A stretch of 64,000 nt of DNA from Hemerocallis citrina (Eukaryota; Streptophyta; Magnoliopsida; Asparagales; Asphodelaceae). The stretch is from positions 30,422,089 to 30,486,088 of the forward strand of contig CM030362.1 in the NCBI GenBank assembly GCA_017893485.1, written 5' to 3'. The translations under genes were made by a program, and so were the position numbers. Shown here in pieces: positions 49,330 to 59,175 of this stretch. The notes under the pieces are model-generated. The model did no database searches, was not told the origin of the DNA, and saw only the letters and a list, made by a program, of their open reading frames with translations. Every line of letters begins with the position of its first letter. Position 1 is the stretch's first letter.

Positions 49330-49600
49330 TAGATGTGGGACTTAATCTCCTGAATTATCCAAGTAGTTAACTTGAGATGTGGAATTTATCTCCTGAATTA
49401 TCCAGGTAGACAACCTGAGGTGTGAGATATATCTCCTGAATTATCCAAGTAATTATCTTGAGATGCGGGATTGATCTCCGGAATTATCAAGGTCGAGGCG
49501 ACGCTTGTGGGATATTCATGTGATGATGTGTTTATGTCTAGATGTGAGATGATCTCCGGAATTATCCAAGTGGTTACTTGAGATGTGGGATCAATCACGG
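49330..49600. repeat. 43-bp hairpin repeat
   Basis: GAGATGTGGGA...ATCTCCTGAATTATCC units at about 49,330, 49,374, 49,417 and 49,460, with a detached unit near 49,540. Each ends in a small hairpin: CAAGT-AGTTA-ACTTG, CAGGT-AGACA-ACCTG, CAAG-TAATTAT-CTTG, CAAGT-GGTT-ACTTG. Confidence 0.8.
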
Positions 49601-50220
49601 AATTATCGGGCATGGGCTAATCCTCATAGTCTATCTTTATCTCTTAGTAATCATCGTTGTCTGCATATAGCATTTGTGTTTTCTTGACTCATTTTCATGC
49701 ATTTGGTTTTGCTGATTTCCACACTTGACATTTGGTTTTCATATCACCTGTTTTCACTTCTTGTTACTTCTTATTTTGGTATATTTGGTTTACTACCTTT
49801 GTTGAGAATATCATGATTTATGTTCATTTATGTTGCTTGTTTGTTTTTGTGCCACTCACACTATTTATGGCTAACCCCTTTAGTTTGGGGGTTAGGGTTC
49901 AACTCTAGCCTCACATGATGCAGGTTATTGCTTAGAGCTGGAGATTGGATGCTTGAGTTAGCTTTTGGGTTAAATGGACTATTTAGCATTTGGTGTAAAA
50001 TTTGTAAAGTCTTATTAAGATGATTTGGAGTTGAAAACAAAAGAAATTATTGTTTGAGTTGTTTAGACTTCCGCTGTGATTTGTAAAAGTTTGGTTGTAA
50101 TAAAAGATGAAAATTTTAGTGGTGTTTGGTTATATTTATTGTTGTATTGAAGTGGATCACTGGGAATGTGCCACGTATTTTCTATGTTATTCATCTAGAA
50201 ATTCGGGGCGCTACACCCGT

Positions 50221-50564
50221 CCTCCTCCGACTTTGATCCACCCGTCCTTCATCAGACTCAACGTCGATCGCGCCGCTCGATCCGACGAACGGCGAGGAAG
50301 TAGCTGCCGGAGCCACCGACTCAGTCCAGATCAGATCACCGACCACTTCCAGCCACCGACTTTAGTCCAGATCAGATCTTCGTCCAGTCCAGATCAGATC
50401 TTCGTCCAGTCTCAGTCCAGATCTTCGTCGGGTTTCTTGGTCTTCGTTGTCGGGAGCACCGGAGGAGAAGGATATCAAGGAGGAAGGTTTGATTTTTGTG
50501 ATTTGAGTAATTAATTTTTGGGGAAAATTTTGGTATTTTGTTGAATTGGGTTCAAGAAATTTGA
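50221..50564 (+). other. Copia untranslated leader
   Basis: Non-coding stretch between the solo LTR and gag, with repeated CAGATCAGATCTTCGTCCAG at about 50,360-50,430. Confidence 0.6.
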
Positions 50565-53500
50565 ATGGATATGTCGGGGAAATATGATATTGAGAAGTAT
50601 GATGGGAAGACGAGTTTTGCATTATGGCAAGTGCGTATGGCAGCGATTTTGTCGAGCCAAGGCGTTAAGGATGCCATTTTTGGTTGAGAAAAATTGATTG
50701 ATGCGGTGCCGGATAAGAAATGGAGAAAGATGGATGATAAAGCGCTATCTATTATCCAATTGTGTTTGAGCGATTCGACATTGCAAGAGGTCCTATTGGA
50801 GAAGACTGCTAAGGCTTTGTGGGAGAAATTGGAGAACATCTACATGAAGAAGTCCCTCACCAATCGACTGCGGTTGAAGTTCCGCCTCTACACTCTTCGA
50901 ATGGTTGAAGGTACATCAATTTCCGATCATATTACGGAGTTTGCATCTATTTTGAATGATTTAAGTAAGATTGATGTTAAGGTAGAGGATAAGGACCAAG
51001 CCCTTTTGTTATTATGCTCATTACCCGCATCATACAAGGCTTTTAGAGACATGTTGATTTATAGTAGAGATAAAATTTCTCTAGAGGATGTTAAGAGCAA
51101 TTTGCAAGCCAAGTTGCACATTGATAGTGAGATGACCAATAATCAGAAAGGGAGCCAAGGTGTTGGTTTAGTTGTTGATCGAGGTAGGTCATGTGACCGA
51201 AACTCGAAAGATACAAGGACCCGTTCGAAGTCTAGGCACAAGAATTTGACGTGCAACTATTATAAGAAGAAGGGACACATTAAGGCCGATTGTTTCAAGC
51301 TCAAAAATAAACAAAAGGCAGATAGTAAAGGTTCTTCTTCGGAGGAGGCCAATGTGGCCGAATGTGACACGGTTGATACTCTTTGTGTGACAGATACTAA
51401 TGTTGATGATATGCATTGTTGGGTGATGGATACGGGTGCTTCGCAACACATGACTCCGAATAGAGATTGGTTTGAGACTTATGAGCCTACGGATGGTAAG
51501 GTTCTCATGGGGGAACAACAATATGTGTAAGGTTGCCGGGATTGGTTCGGTGACAATTAAGTTCCATGATGGAAAGGTCCGAAGGTTGACGGGTGTGAGG
51601 CATATACCCGATTTGTCTAAGAATTTGATTTCTTTGGGGTCTCTTGAAGAAAAGGGGTGTAAGTTCCAAAGTGAAGGTGGAGTCCTTAGAGTCTCTAAAG
51701 GGGCTCTCACAATCATGAAGGCGAAGAGAATTGTAACTCTTTATTTCTTACAAGGTTCCACGGTCACGGGCTCGGCCGCCATTGCACGTTCGGGTACTAT
51801 GTCGGATGAGGATACTACTAGACTCTGGCATATGAGATTGGGGCATATGAGCAAGCGAGGAATGACCATTTTGAGCAAGAGAGGCTTGTTGTGTGGCCAA
51901 TGCACGGGCAACTTGGAGTTTTGTGAGCATTATGTATTTGGCAAGCATAAGAGATTGAGCTTCTCCACGGCCATTCATTCGACCAAGGGAACACATGACT
52001 ACATCCATTCGGATCTTTGGGGACCTTCTCGTGAGCCTTCCAAAGGTAATGGTTCTCGTTACATGCTTACTCTCATTGATGATTTCTCAAGGAAGGTTTG
52101 GGTTTATTTCTTAAAAGAGAAAAGTGATGTGTTTAGCACCTTCAAAGAATGGAAGTCACTTTTGGAGAACCAAACAGGAAGGAAGGTTAAGAGGTTGAGA
52201 ACCGATAACGATTTGGAGTTTTATAACCGTGAGTTTGATAATTTTTCCAAGGCTGAAGGGATTGTTCGGCACAAGACGGTGGTCAACACTTCACAACAAA
52301 ATGGTGTTGTAGAAAGGATGAATAGGACACTACTTAAAAGGTCTAGAAGTATGCTTTCAAATGCGGGTTTGTGTAAGGAGTTTTGGGCAGAAGCCATTAA
52401 CACATCCTGCTATTTGGTGAATCGATCTCCTACCACTTCAATTGAGTTGAAGACACCCGAAGAAGTGTGGTCGGGTAAGACGGCCGATTATTCGAATTTA
52501 AGGGTGTTTGGTTGTCCCGCTTATGTACATGTGAATGAAGGAAAGTTGGAGCCTAGATCGAAGAAGTGTATTTTTGTTGGGTATCCCAGAAATGTGAAGG
52601 GATATAAGTTGTGGTGTCCCGAATCATCCAAGTTCCTTATTTCAAGAGATGTCATTTTCAATGAGTCGGCCATGTTGAAGACAAATGATGTTGCACCCGA
52701 GCCGACTATTAAGGAGAATGAGAAGGTTGAGAAGAAGGTGGAGTTTGAGGTGCCGGTCCAAGAAGGTGATGATTTGATCTAACATGATGTGTCAATTTGC
52801 AGGAAGCCCAAGAAGAGGTACAACCATATGCATTGGCAAGGGACCGAGCTAGAAGAGAAACAAGACCACCTACAAGGTATGGATACTCCGACTTTGCTTA
52901 CTGTTTGGCAATTGCAGAGGATGTGGAGTATTGTGAGCCATCTTCCTACAAGGAAGCCATTTCTTCTAAAGATGCGGCCAATTGGGTTGCCGCTATGAAT
53001 GAAGAGTTACAATCTTTGCAACAAAATGAGACTTGGTCTCTTGTGAAGCCTCCGAGTGGTAAGAGGATTGTGAGTTGCAAGTGGGTGTTTAAGAGGAAAA
53101 TTGATGGCTCAAATCCCGCGGATTTTCGATATAAGGCAAGGCTAGTGGCTAAAGGGTACAGTCAAGTCCAAGGTGTGGACTTCAATGATGTGTTCTCTCC
53201 TGTAGTTAAGCACACCTCCATTCGAGTATTGCTCTCTTTGGTGGCAATGAAGGATTTGGAATTGGAGCAAATGGATGTGAAAACTGCCTTCTTGCATGGT
53301 GATTTGGAGAAGCAAATTTACATGAGCCAACCGGAGGGTTTTGAGGTTACGGGAAATGAGGACCGTGTGTGTCTTTTGAAGAAGTCCCTTTATGGCCTTA
53401 AGCAATCACCGCGGCAATGGTATAAGAAGTTTGACTCATTCATGGTGAGTATTAATTTCCATCGTTCCAATTATGATAGTTGTGTTTACTTCAAGAAGTT

Positions 53501-54491
53501 GGATGGTGGGGATTTCATTTACTTGTTGCTCTATGTGGATGACATGTTGATTGCATCCTCAAACTTGAAAGAAGTTAGGAGGTTGAAAGAACAACTAAGT
53601 TCGGCATTTGAGATAAAAGATTTGGGGTCCGCCAAAAGGATTCTCGGGATGGAGATCACAAGGGATAGGTCCAAGAGAAAGTTATTTCTTTCACAAAAGA
53701 GCTTTGCCGAGAAAGTGCTACCCCGTTTTGGCATGGAGAAAGCGAAAGTTGTTTCAACACCTCTTGCGGCACATTTCAAGCTTTCGGCCGCTTTAAGCCC
53801 AAAATCCGATAATGAGAAGAAATATATGGAAAAGGTTCCATATTCGATTGCAGTTGGGAGTCTCATGTACTTGATGGTGTGCACTCGACCCGACATTGCT
53901 CAAACCATTACTGTGGTAAATAGATATCTCTCTTGTCCGGGGAAAGGGCATTGGGAAGCAGTGAAGTGGATCTTCCGCTATTTGAGAGGTACTATTAATG
54001 CTTATTTGGAGTTTGGTAATGGCAAGAAACTGATGGGCTTTGTGGATGCGGATTTTGCGGGTGATTTGGATAAGAGGCGTTCCTTGACGGGTTATGTTTT
54101 TACCCTTGGAGATTGTGCAATTAGTTGGAAGTCTACACTTCAAGCCACCGTTGCCCTCTCAAATACCGAGGCGGAATATATGGCAATTACTAAGGCTATT
54201 AAGGAGGCTATTTGGCTCAAGGCATTTTTTGGTGAGATGTCTTCACTTGAGGATCCTATTACGGTGTTTTGTGACAACCAAAGCGCGATCCATTTGACTA
54301 AGGACCGTATGTACCATGAGAAGACGAAGCATATTGACATTCGATACCATTTTGTTCGAGATGTGATCTCGGAAGGCAAGGTTGCCATGAAGAAGATTGG
54401 TACCGAATCGAATCCGGCCGATATGCTCACAAAGCCTCTTCCAATTGCAAAGTTCAAGCTTTGTTCAAGTTTGATGTCGGTTTGTTTCTAG
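50565..54491 (+). pseudogene. Copia gag-pol polyprotein, three inactivating breaks
   Basis: Start ATG at 50,565 (MDMSGKYDIEKYDG). Order: UBN2-type gag with knuckle CNYYKKKGHIKADC (second Cys now Tyr), protease DTGAS (about 51,430), GAG-pre-integrase (LWHMRLGHMSKRGM), integrase core with HSDLWGP, RTDND and VVERMNRT carrying the three acidic residues, reverse transcriptase with YVDD at 53,532-53,543, and RNase H with VDADFAG, TEAEYMA and FCDNQSA. Pol order with integrase before RT defines Ty1/copia. Breaks: TGA at 50,685-50,687, a one-base shift in the G run 51,509-51,513, and another shift between 52,782 and 52,797. The integrase zinc site has also lost a Cys (CEHY). It cannot make its own enzymes. 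Confidence 0.92.
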
Positions 54492-54603
54492 CTAGTTTGA
54501 GCTAGTTTTGTTTCTAGCATGTTGCTAGTATATCTTTATGTTTACCTTTGTTTAGGTTATGTTTGCTTTGTGTTTTTAGTTTGTTTTAGATGCAATTTGG
54601 TTC

Positions 54604-54614
54604 AAGGTGGAGAT
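54604..54614 (+). other. Polypurine tract of copia element
   Basis: AAGGTGGAGAT directly before the 3' LTR. Confidence 0.8.
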
Positions 54615-55020
54615 TGTTATGTTATGACCCAAATTGCTCTTAGGGCCCATTGGGCTTAGTATCTTCATATATATAATACTTAGAATCAAATGAATACTAA
54701 TCAACATTTTTGCCCTAATCCTTCTCTTGAACAGCCGGCTCTCCCTCTTCCTCTCTTCTCATCCATCTTCTTAAAACCCTAACAATCCCCAACCAGGGCC
54801 GGCCCTGACATGTAGGCGGGCAAGGCGGCCGCCTCGGGCCCCCGCCGAAATCGCCATTTTTGGGGCCCCCGATTTCAAAATTCCCTTGTAAATATAGGCA
54901 CGCATTTCGGGCGTAATTTTTTTTTTTTTATATGGGGTAGGGGGCCCCATTTCGGGAGTTTGCCTAGGGCCCCCCGGAACTCAGGGCCGGCCCTGTCCAC
55001 AACCCATTCAAATCCTAACA
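54615..55020 (+). repeat. 3' LTR of copia element, with MITE insertion
   Basis: Matches the 5' LTR except for the 202-bp MITE plus its 8-bp duplication, which accounts for the 210-bp size difference. Confidence 0.9.
54794..54995. mobile_element. hAT-like MITE, 202 bp
   Basis: Both ends are CAGGGCCGGCCCTG, itself a perfect palindrome. The 8-bp flanks TCCCCAAC and TCCACAAC differ at one site, and the 5' LTR shows the empty sequence. CAGGG ends with 8-bp duplications fit hAT. GC-rich interior, no gene. Confidence 0.85.
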
Positions 55021-55074
55021 ACTCTAAATTATTATTTTTGGCACTTTGCATAAATTATTATTTTTGGCACTCTT

Positions 55075-55142
55075 CAAGTATGAATGTGATGTTGCTGGTT
55101 ATAACATGCTAATAATAATTTATGCAAAGTGTGGGCGTAATA
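55075..55142 (+). pseudogene. PPR-like fragment, second piece
   Basis: Reads YECDVAGYNMLIIIYAKCGR, matching the end of a PPR motif (NALIxMYAKCG). Its opening 20 bp also occur at about 46,546, before the copia insertion. Confidence 0.45.
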
Positions 55143-55318
55143 GCTTAGGTTTTATATTTTTATTTTATTTAATTTTGGACTTTAAATTATTAATGGTTAT
55201 TCAAAATAGATAACATGATTGGAGTGGATACTTTTTTCGCTAGCCAAATTATCCATTTGTTATCTATTTTAGCTATTTTAGTTAGCCAAAATAGCTAACA
55301 TGGTTGGAGATGCTCTTA

Positions 55319-56035
55319 TATATAATTATAATGTGATAGCTGGAGATAGAGTTGTGTAGTCAACCAATCATCTAATTTTAAACATTTATTTTTAGGTGAG
55401 AGTTATATTACTCATTACTCAACTGTAGTTAGTTACCATAAAACCCTCAAAGTTTAAAATTATTTTCCCCCTTTAAATTCCAATTTAACTTGATCTGATT
55501 TGATCTACAGGGAGGGGGAAAAATTCTGATTCGGGAAATTTTGCAGTTATTTCACAAATATGGAATCCCACTTTTTTAGGAAATTCATATAGATACACAT
55601 GTGACAAACATCTAGTCTAAATAGAATTAGATTATATTCTATTTGGCGATAACCTAATCTGATCCGTAATAAGAGGAGTTATAATTGGTTCAAACAATGC
55701 ATGTTGGGCTCGACTCTGATATGGTAAGTTATTTTCATTACTTTTATTTATTGACTCAAAAGCTAACAAAACCGTGGCCTTTCAGTAGGCTTACATTACT
55801 TGAGCTACAAAGTAAACTAAGGAAACAAATAAAATGGATTAAGATATTAGAGAGAGAAAAAAAACAGTTATTATTTAAATCATACAAATAACTAAATAAG
55901 GATGTAAATATCTTTCAATATACATGCATAAGGGACAAGTTTGGATATATATATATATATGTATGTATGATCATGAACAGATGAAGAGAGGAGTTGGATT
56001 TATTATCAGAATATTTTAGTTCAAATTCTTCATTG
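55319..56035. other. Intergenic: end of copy B, then RING gene upstream region
   Basis: 55,319-55,450 matches copy A at about 29,805-29,930. The rest is AT-rich. An ATATATATATATAT run at 55,947-55,962 may serve as a TATA region. No other gene seen. Confidence 0.5.
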
Positions 56036-56473
56036 ATGGAGAAGATAGCTTCCGTGCTTTCAGATCACAATATCGACGGTTCACTTAGAAAGATGATAAG
56101 CGAAGAAGAAGAAGAAGAAGAAGAAGAAGAAGACAGTGAAGAAGAAGAAGATGATGATGAGTCTTTGTATGGTACAGAATCAGAAGAAGAAGAAGAAGAT
56201 TTTGGAGAAGTTCCAGCCTCCTCGTCGGCGATTGCAAATCTTGAAACAATGATTTATGAAGGGATTGGTGGTGAGGTAACGGCATGTGCAATTTGTCTCG
56301 AAGAGTTCAATTCAGGAATAGATCGGGTGACAAGGATACCGTGCAATCATATATTTCACGATCAATGCCTTGTAGAGTGGCTAAACAGGGGTCATCTTTG
56401 CCCTCTATGTCGTTTCAAGATGCCAACCGATGATGAGGATATGGAACTCTGTAATTTCTGCTCAATTTCTTGA
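56036..56473 (+). CDS. RING-H2 finger protein, probable E3 ubiquitin ligase
   Basis: 145 residues from ATG 56,036 to TGA 56,471-56,473. A Glu/Asp-rich segment (residues 23-55, GAA repeats) leads to a canonical C3H2C3 RING-H2: C84, C87, C103, H105, H108, C111, C122, C125, with the usual EW three residues after C111. Such domains bind two zinc ions and recruit ubiquitin-charged E2 enzymes. No membrane segment is visible, so it is unlike the ATL type and nearer small soluble RING-H2 proteins. The frame is open upstream to 55,985 but has no other ATG, so either it starts here or an upstream exon is missed. It is the only intact host-type gene in the window; expression is not shown. Confidence 0.75.
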   Translation: MEKIASVLSDHNIDGSLRKMISEEEEEEEEEEDSEEEEDDDESLYGTESEEEEEDFGEVPASSSAIANLETMIYEGIGGEVTACAICLEEFNSGIDRVTRIPCNHIFHDQCLVEWLNRGHLCPLCRFKMPTDDEDMELCNFCSIS

Positions 56474-56933
56474 TCTTTAATTTATGTTTTCATAGTACTT
56501 GTCGACAACAACAAAATCGGTGTTGATAGAGTAGTGTAAGTTTTCAAATAGTTGTTATCATATACAGATGTGTTTCAGGGTTTAGTATAATCATTTAGTT
56601 GTTGATTTTATACTTTATTATTCAAAATGTTTCAATGTGTTTATAACTGAATGGATGTGCTTCTGCACAAATTGTAGATGATTGAAAGCAATTCATCTAC
56701 AATTTTGGCTGTGTGTTTGTTATTTTGGCTAGGTCCTCTCTCCACTACACGTTAGTGGCAACCCCAGGGCTACGCCCTTAATTTAGTCCATTTCTTTAGC
56801 TTATATACTAGAGAAAATTTTTCCAATCTTCCGATGTGGGACTATTCATTCTAACTGTCCAAGTTAGTACATTTCGAGTACCCAACTTTGGACCTACATT
56901 TTTCATTCATACGGAAACCGTTTTTGACAAGTG
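56474..56933. other. Non-coding after RING gene
   Basis: AT-rich with possible polyadenylation signals. 56,820-56,930 contains GATGTGGGACTATTCATTC, of unknown origin. Confidence 0.45.
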
Positions 56934-57023
56934 AGTACTGTTAGACTATACATATTCTCCCCATTACTCCCATTGTATGCAGTTACATATTCTCCCCATT
57001 ACTCTCACCTTAATTACATGCAG

Positions 57024-57105
57024 CAATTATCCTTAATTCCAGCTACCAAATTGTGTATATATTGACAAGATGAATAAGAAGCAATCAGGAAAACAATTAC
57101 CTTCA
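57024..57105 (+). repeat. Rest of presumed 5' LTR
   Basis: The presumed LTR runs 56,939-57,105, ending CTTCA just before the primer site. 57,095 (AAACA) is an alternative end. Confidence 0.45.
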
Positions 57106-57117
57106 TGGTATCAGAGC
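57106..57117 (+). other. Primer binding site, initiator tRNA-Met
   Basis: TGGTATCAGAGC, perfect match to the plant consensus. Confidence 0.85.
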
Positions 57118-57622
57118 CACAGTTGTGCTCTTTACTTCCTCTATTCTTCTTGTTCGGCCACCCCTTCCGGCGACCCCACCCCTCGTAGCCACCCCGTCGC
57201 GACCTCTCGACGGCGCACAGGAGCGCCAGACCCCATTCCCCATTTGCTCTGCTCGATCGACAGCAGCCAGAGACCAAACCCCAATTCTGCCCTTCCCGAT
57301 CGTCTTCTCCGACCCTCCTCCGGCGACCCCCGTCGCCACCCTCCTCCGACGCCGCTCTCCTAGCGTCGCCAGTCACGAACCCCCGAAGCCCCCCTCATCC
57401 CCCCCTCATCTCCCCCTCTATTCGCTTTGCCATCGACTGCTAACCCCAAACCCTGCTCTTCTTTGTTCGACCGCCGACCAGGATGCCAGCATTGTAGCAC
57501 CGCCCTGCGCGCTGCCGCCTTTCTCGTGTCCACCAACGCCGCCCTGCGCCGCCGCCTTTCTCTTTTGTTTGCAGTTGCTGCTCTTTCTTCTCGTTCACTC
57601 TTCTCTTCTCTATCTCCATCAA

Positions 57623-57931
57623 ATGGCCGAACAACCAAAGTTCCATCCCGCTCTTGCCATTACCAACGTCAGGGACTTCATCCCGATCACTCTTGAGATG
57701 GAAAATGGCCAATATTCTTCTTGGGTGGAGCTGTTCAAAATTCATTGCCGAGCATACCAAGTTAGTGACCATATCATTCCTCCTAAATCGACGACAACCG
57801 GAAAGGAAATCGAAAAAGATGAAGATCTTTGGTCGCGATTGGATGCTATAGTCCTCCAATGGATTTATGGCACGATTTCGAACGATCTTTTGCACACCAT
57901 CTTGGAGCCGGATTCTACTGCATGTAATTAA
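57623..57931 (+). CDS. Copia-type gag N-terminal part, truncated
   Basis: 102 residues from MAEQPKFHPALAITN, with IPITLEMENGQYSSWVELF, VSDHIIPP, and LDAIVLQWIYGTI leading to DLLHTILEPDSTA. This is the conserved N-terminal domain of a very common plant copia gag. The family continues for several hundred residues. Here the frame stops at 57,929-57,931 just inside the inverted end. The frame upstream to 57,125 is Pro-rich and is probably leader, so I start at this ATG. Confidence 0.7.
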   Translation: MAEQPKFHPALAITNVRDFIPITLEMENGQYSSWVELFKIHCRAYQVSDHIIPPKSTTTGKEIEKDEDLWSRLDAIVLQWIYGTISNDLLHTILEPDSTACN

Positions 57932-58026
57932 GGTGGGAGTAATGGGGAGAATATGTAACTGCATACAATGAGTAATGGGGAGAATATGTATAGTCTAGTA
58001 ATGGGGAGAACATGTATAGTCTAACA
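57918..58026 (-). repeat. Inverted LTR-end arm
   Basis: Its complement is TGTTAGACTATACATG...TTAATTACATGCAG, matching 56,939-57,023 nearly base for base. Confidence 0.85.
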
Positions 58027-58769
58027 AGTACATTACAGAATAGTACTCGACAAGTGGAACGTGATCTAATCAATTTCCTGCGCTGCTGATGGCCAGAGCC
58101 CACCGGAATCCGGCCTAGAAAATATGCAAAAAAATTTTCCAACAATGTCCTCTTTCTCAACCTCCGGTGAGTGCCTCCTCAATCCTTCATCTCTGATCCT
58201 CTCATCTCAGCTTCTACCCGTCTCTCTCGAGCGCCCTCTATGGACCGCGAGGCTCTCTCATCTCCGCCCATCCCCTTGCTCTAACGGGAATGCCAATGTC
58301 ATACCTCTCTTCCCTCTTAGTCACTGGTCGCCTCTCTGTCTCGATCTTTTTACCTCTCTTAGCCATGGGCACTCAAGAAGAAGACCGCTTTTGCTCCTAG
58401 AATGGTGGTAGTGTTGGTCCATCCTTCATAGCTGTTCTGGTCCTTTTGTCTTTTATACCCTTTGTTCCTGGGTAAATTCAGTTTAATATTTTTCCTCGTT
58501 TTAGAACTGTTTGAGAATAAATGTGTATGCGTGTAAACGATTCCTACATATAAAAGACACTAAACATTACTGATCTCTACTAATATAATGGGAAAAGGCC
58601 TTAGTGTAATTTGTCCATCTACCAACCCGCAAGTGCATAATTATTATAAATGAGGTTTTAGATACTTTTAAAAAAACTGTATTTATTAAGACGTGCATCA
58701 CAAAAAATTGTATTTATTAAGACGTACATCACAAGTATAAACTAGATAGACAGAGAAGTAACTTGTAAG

Positions 58770-58970
58770 ACAGAGAAGGACGCCTATCAGACCAGGTGCA
58801 AAGGAGGGAGCGAAGAGAAGCAGGAACAACGAGGGAACTTAGCCTCAGAGGTGCACTAGAGGGATAGGCGGTCTGTGGAAGCCGACGAATGGGTATCAAC
58901 AAGTGTTTCGTTATTGCTTATTAATGAAACGGTGACATGAGTCATCTTTTATCAAAAAAAAAAAAAAAAA
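58770..58970 (+). mobile_element. 5'-truncated LINE tail with poly(A)
   Basis: About 180 bp ending in CTTTTATC and a run of about 19 A, flanked by AACTTGTAAG at 58,760-58,769 and 58,971-58,980. A 10-bp duplication with poly(A) shows LINE-type retrotransposition. No ORF left. Confidence 0.75.
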
Positions 58971-59071
58971 AACTTGTAAGGTAAAGTTTTATGGGAAAGA
59001 AAACACCATCTTTACATTTGATTTTGAGGATAACTATGTGGTGAAATAGTAACATGGCTTTAGATTTAATT

Positions 59072-59095
59072 TTAAAAATATTAAAAATTAAAATC
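59072..59095 (-). terminator. Pol III terminator of tRNA-Phe C
   Basis: T runs on the minus strand 10-30 bases past the tRNA. Confidence 0.5.
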
Positions 59096-59102
59096 AATTA
59101 AA

Positions 59103-59127
59103 TGCGGTGAGCGTGGATCGAACACGC

Positions 59128-59170
<43 letters not shown>

Positions 59171-59175
59171 CCCGC
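59103..59175 (-). tRNA. tRNA-Phe (GAA), copy C
   Basis: Identical 73-nt sequence to the other two copies, although the flanks have diverged and gained insertions. Confidence 0.97.

Larger units (their letters stand above)
47472..50215 (+). mobile_element. Solo LTR inside copia leader, AGTCGACT-rich family
   Basis: TGTAGAACCTC...GGGGCGCTACA, 2,744 bp, duplication CCCGT (47,467-47,471; 50,216-50,220). Plus orientation from TATATAAAG at 47,880. Its ends match the inverse of 42,900-45,709. Contains paired AGTCGACT palindromes (48,600-48,970), a (TTTTG)n run (48,089-48,115) and a 43-bp hairpin array (49,330-49,600). No pol. Confidence 0.87.
47199..55020 (+). mobile_element. Ty1/copia element, Tork/Tnt1-like
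   Basis: Duplication ACTCT (47,194-47,198; 55,021-55,025); LTRs of 196 and 406 bp, the latter enlarged by a hAT-like MITE. Initiator-Met primer site, one long gag-pol and a purine tract are in the expected order. Apart from the MITE the LTRs differ at only about three sites, so it is young, yet gag-pol is broken. It was later hit by a solo LTR at 47,472. Confidence 0.92.
42890..55315. mobile_element. PIF/Harbinger-like element (about 1.8 kb net) split by two LTR insertions
   Basis: Left end GACCATCTCCAACC and right end GGTTGGAGATGCTC are inverted repeats flanked by TTA (42,887-42,889; 55,316-55,318), the duplication typical of PIF/Harbinger. Removing the solo LTR (42,900-45,709) and the copia element (47,199-55,020) with their duplications leaves about 1.78 kb. 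No transposase is visible. It carries fragments resembling host genes (45,800-46,180; 46,411-46,540; 55,075-55,142). Ends are inferred by eye and inner boundaries are firm. Confidence 0.65.
56939..58026 (+). mobile_element. Copia fragment bounded by inverted LTR ends
   Basis: 1,088 bp with TG...CA ends and exact duplication AGTAC (56,934-56,938; 58,027-58,031). The left end looks like a short LTR followed by an initiator-Met primer site and the start of gag. The right end (57,918-58,026) is the inverted complement of the first 85 bp of the left end, with one extra 24-26-bp unit. A normal element would have a direct copy. No pol. Confidence 0.75.

Noticed and set aside
57125..57622. Pro/Ala-rich N-terminal extension of the copia gag
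   Set aside because: Low complexity with parallel open frames on the other strand. The known gag start resembles the ATG at 57,623.
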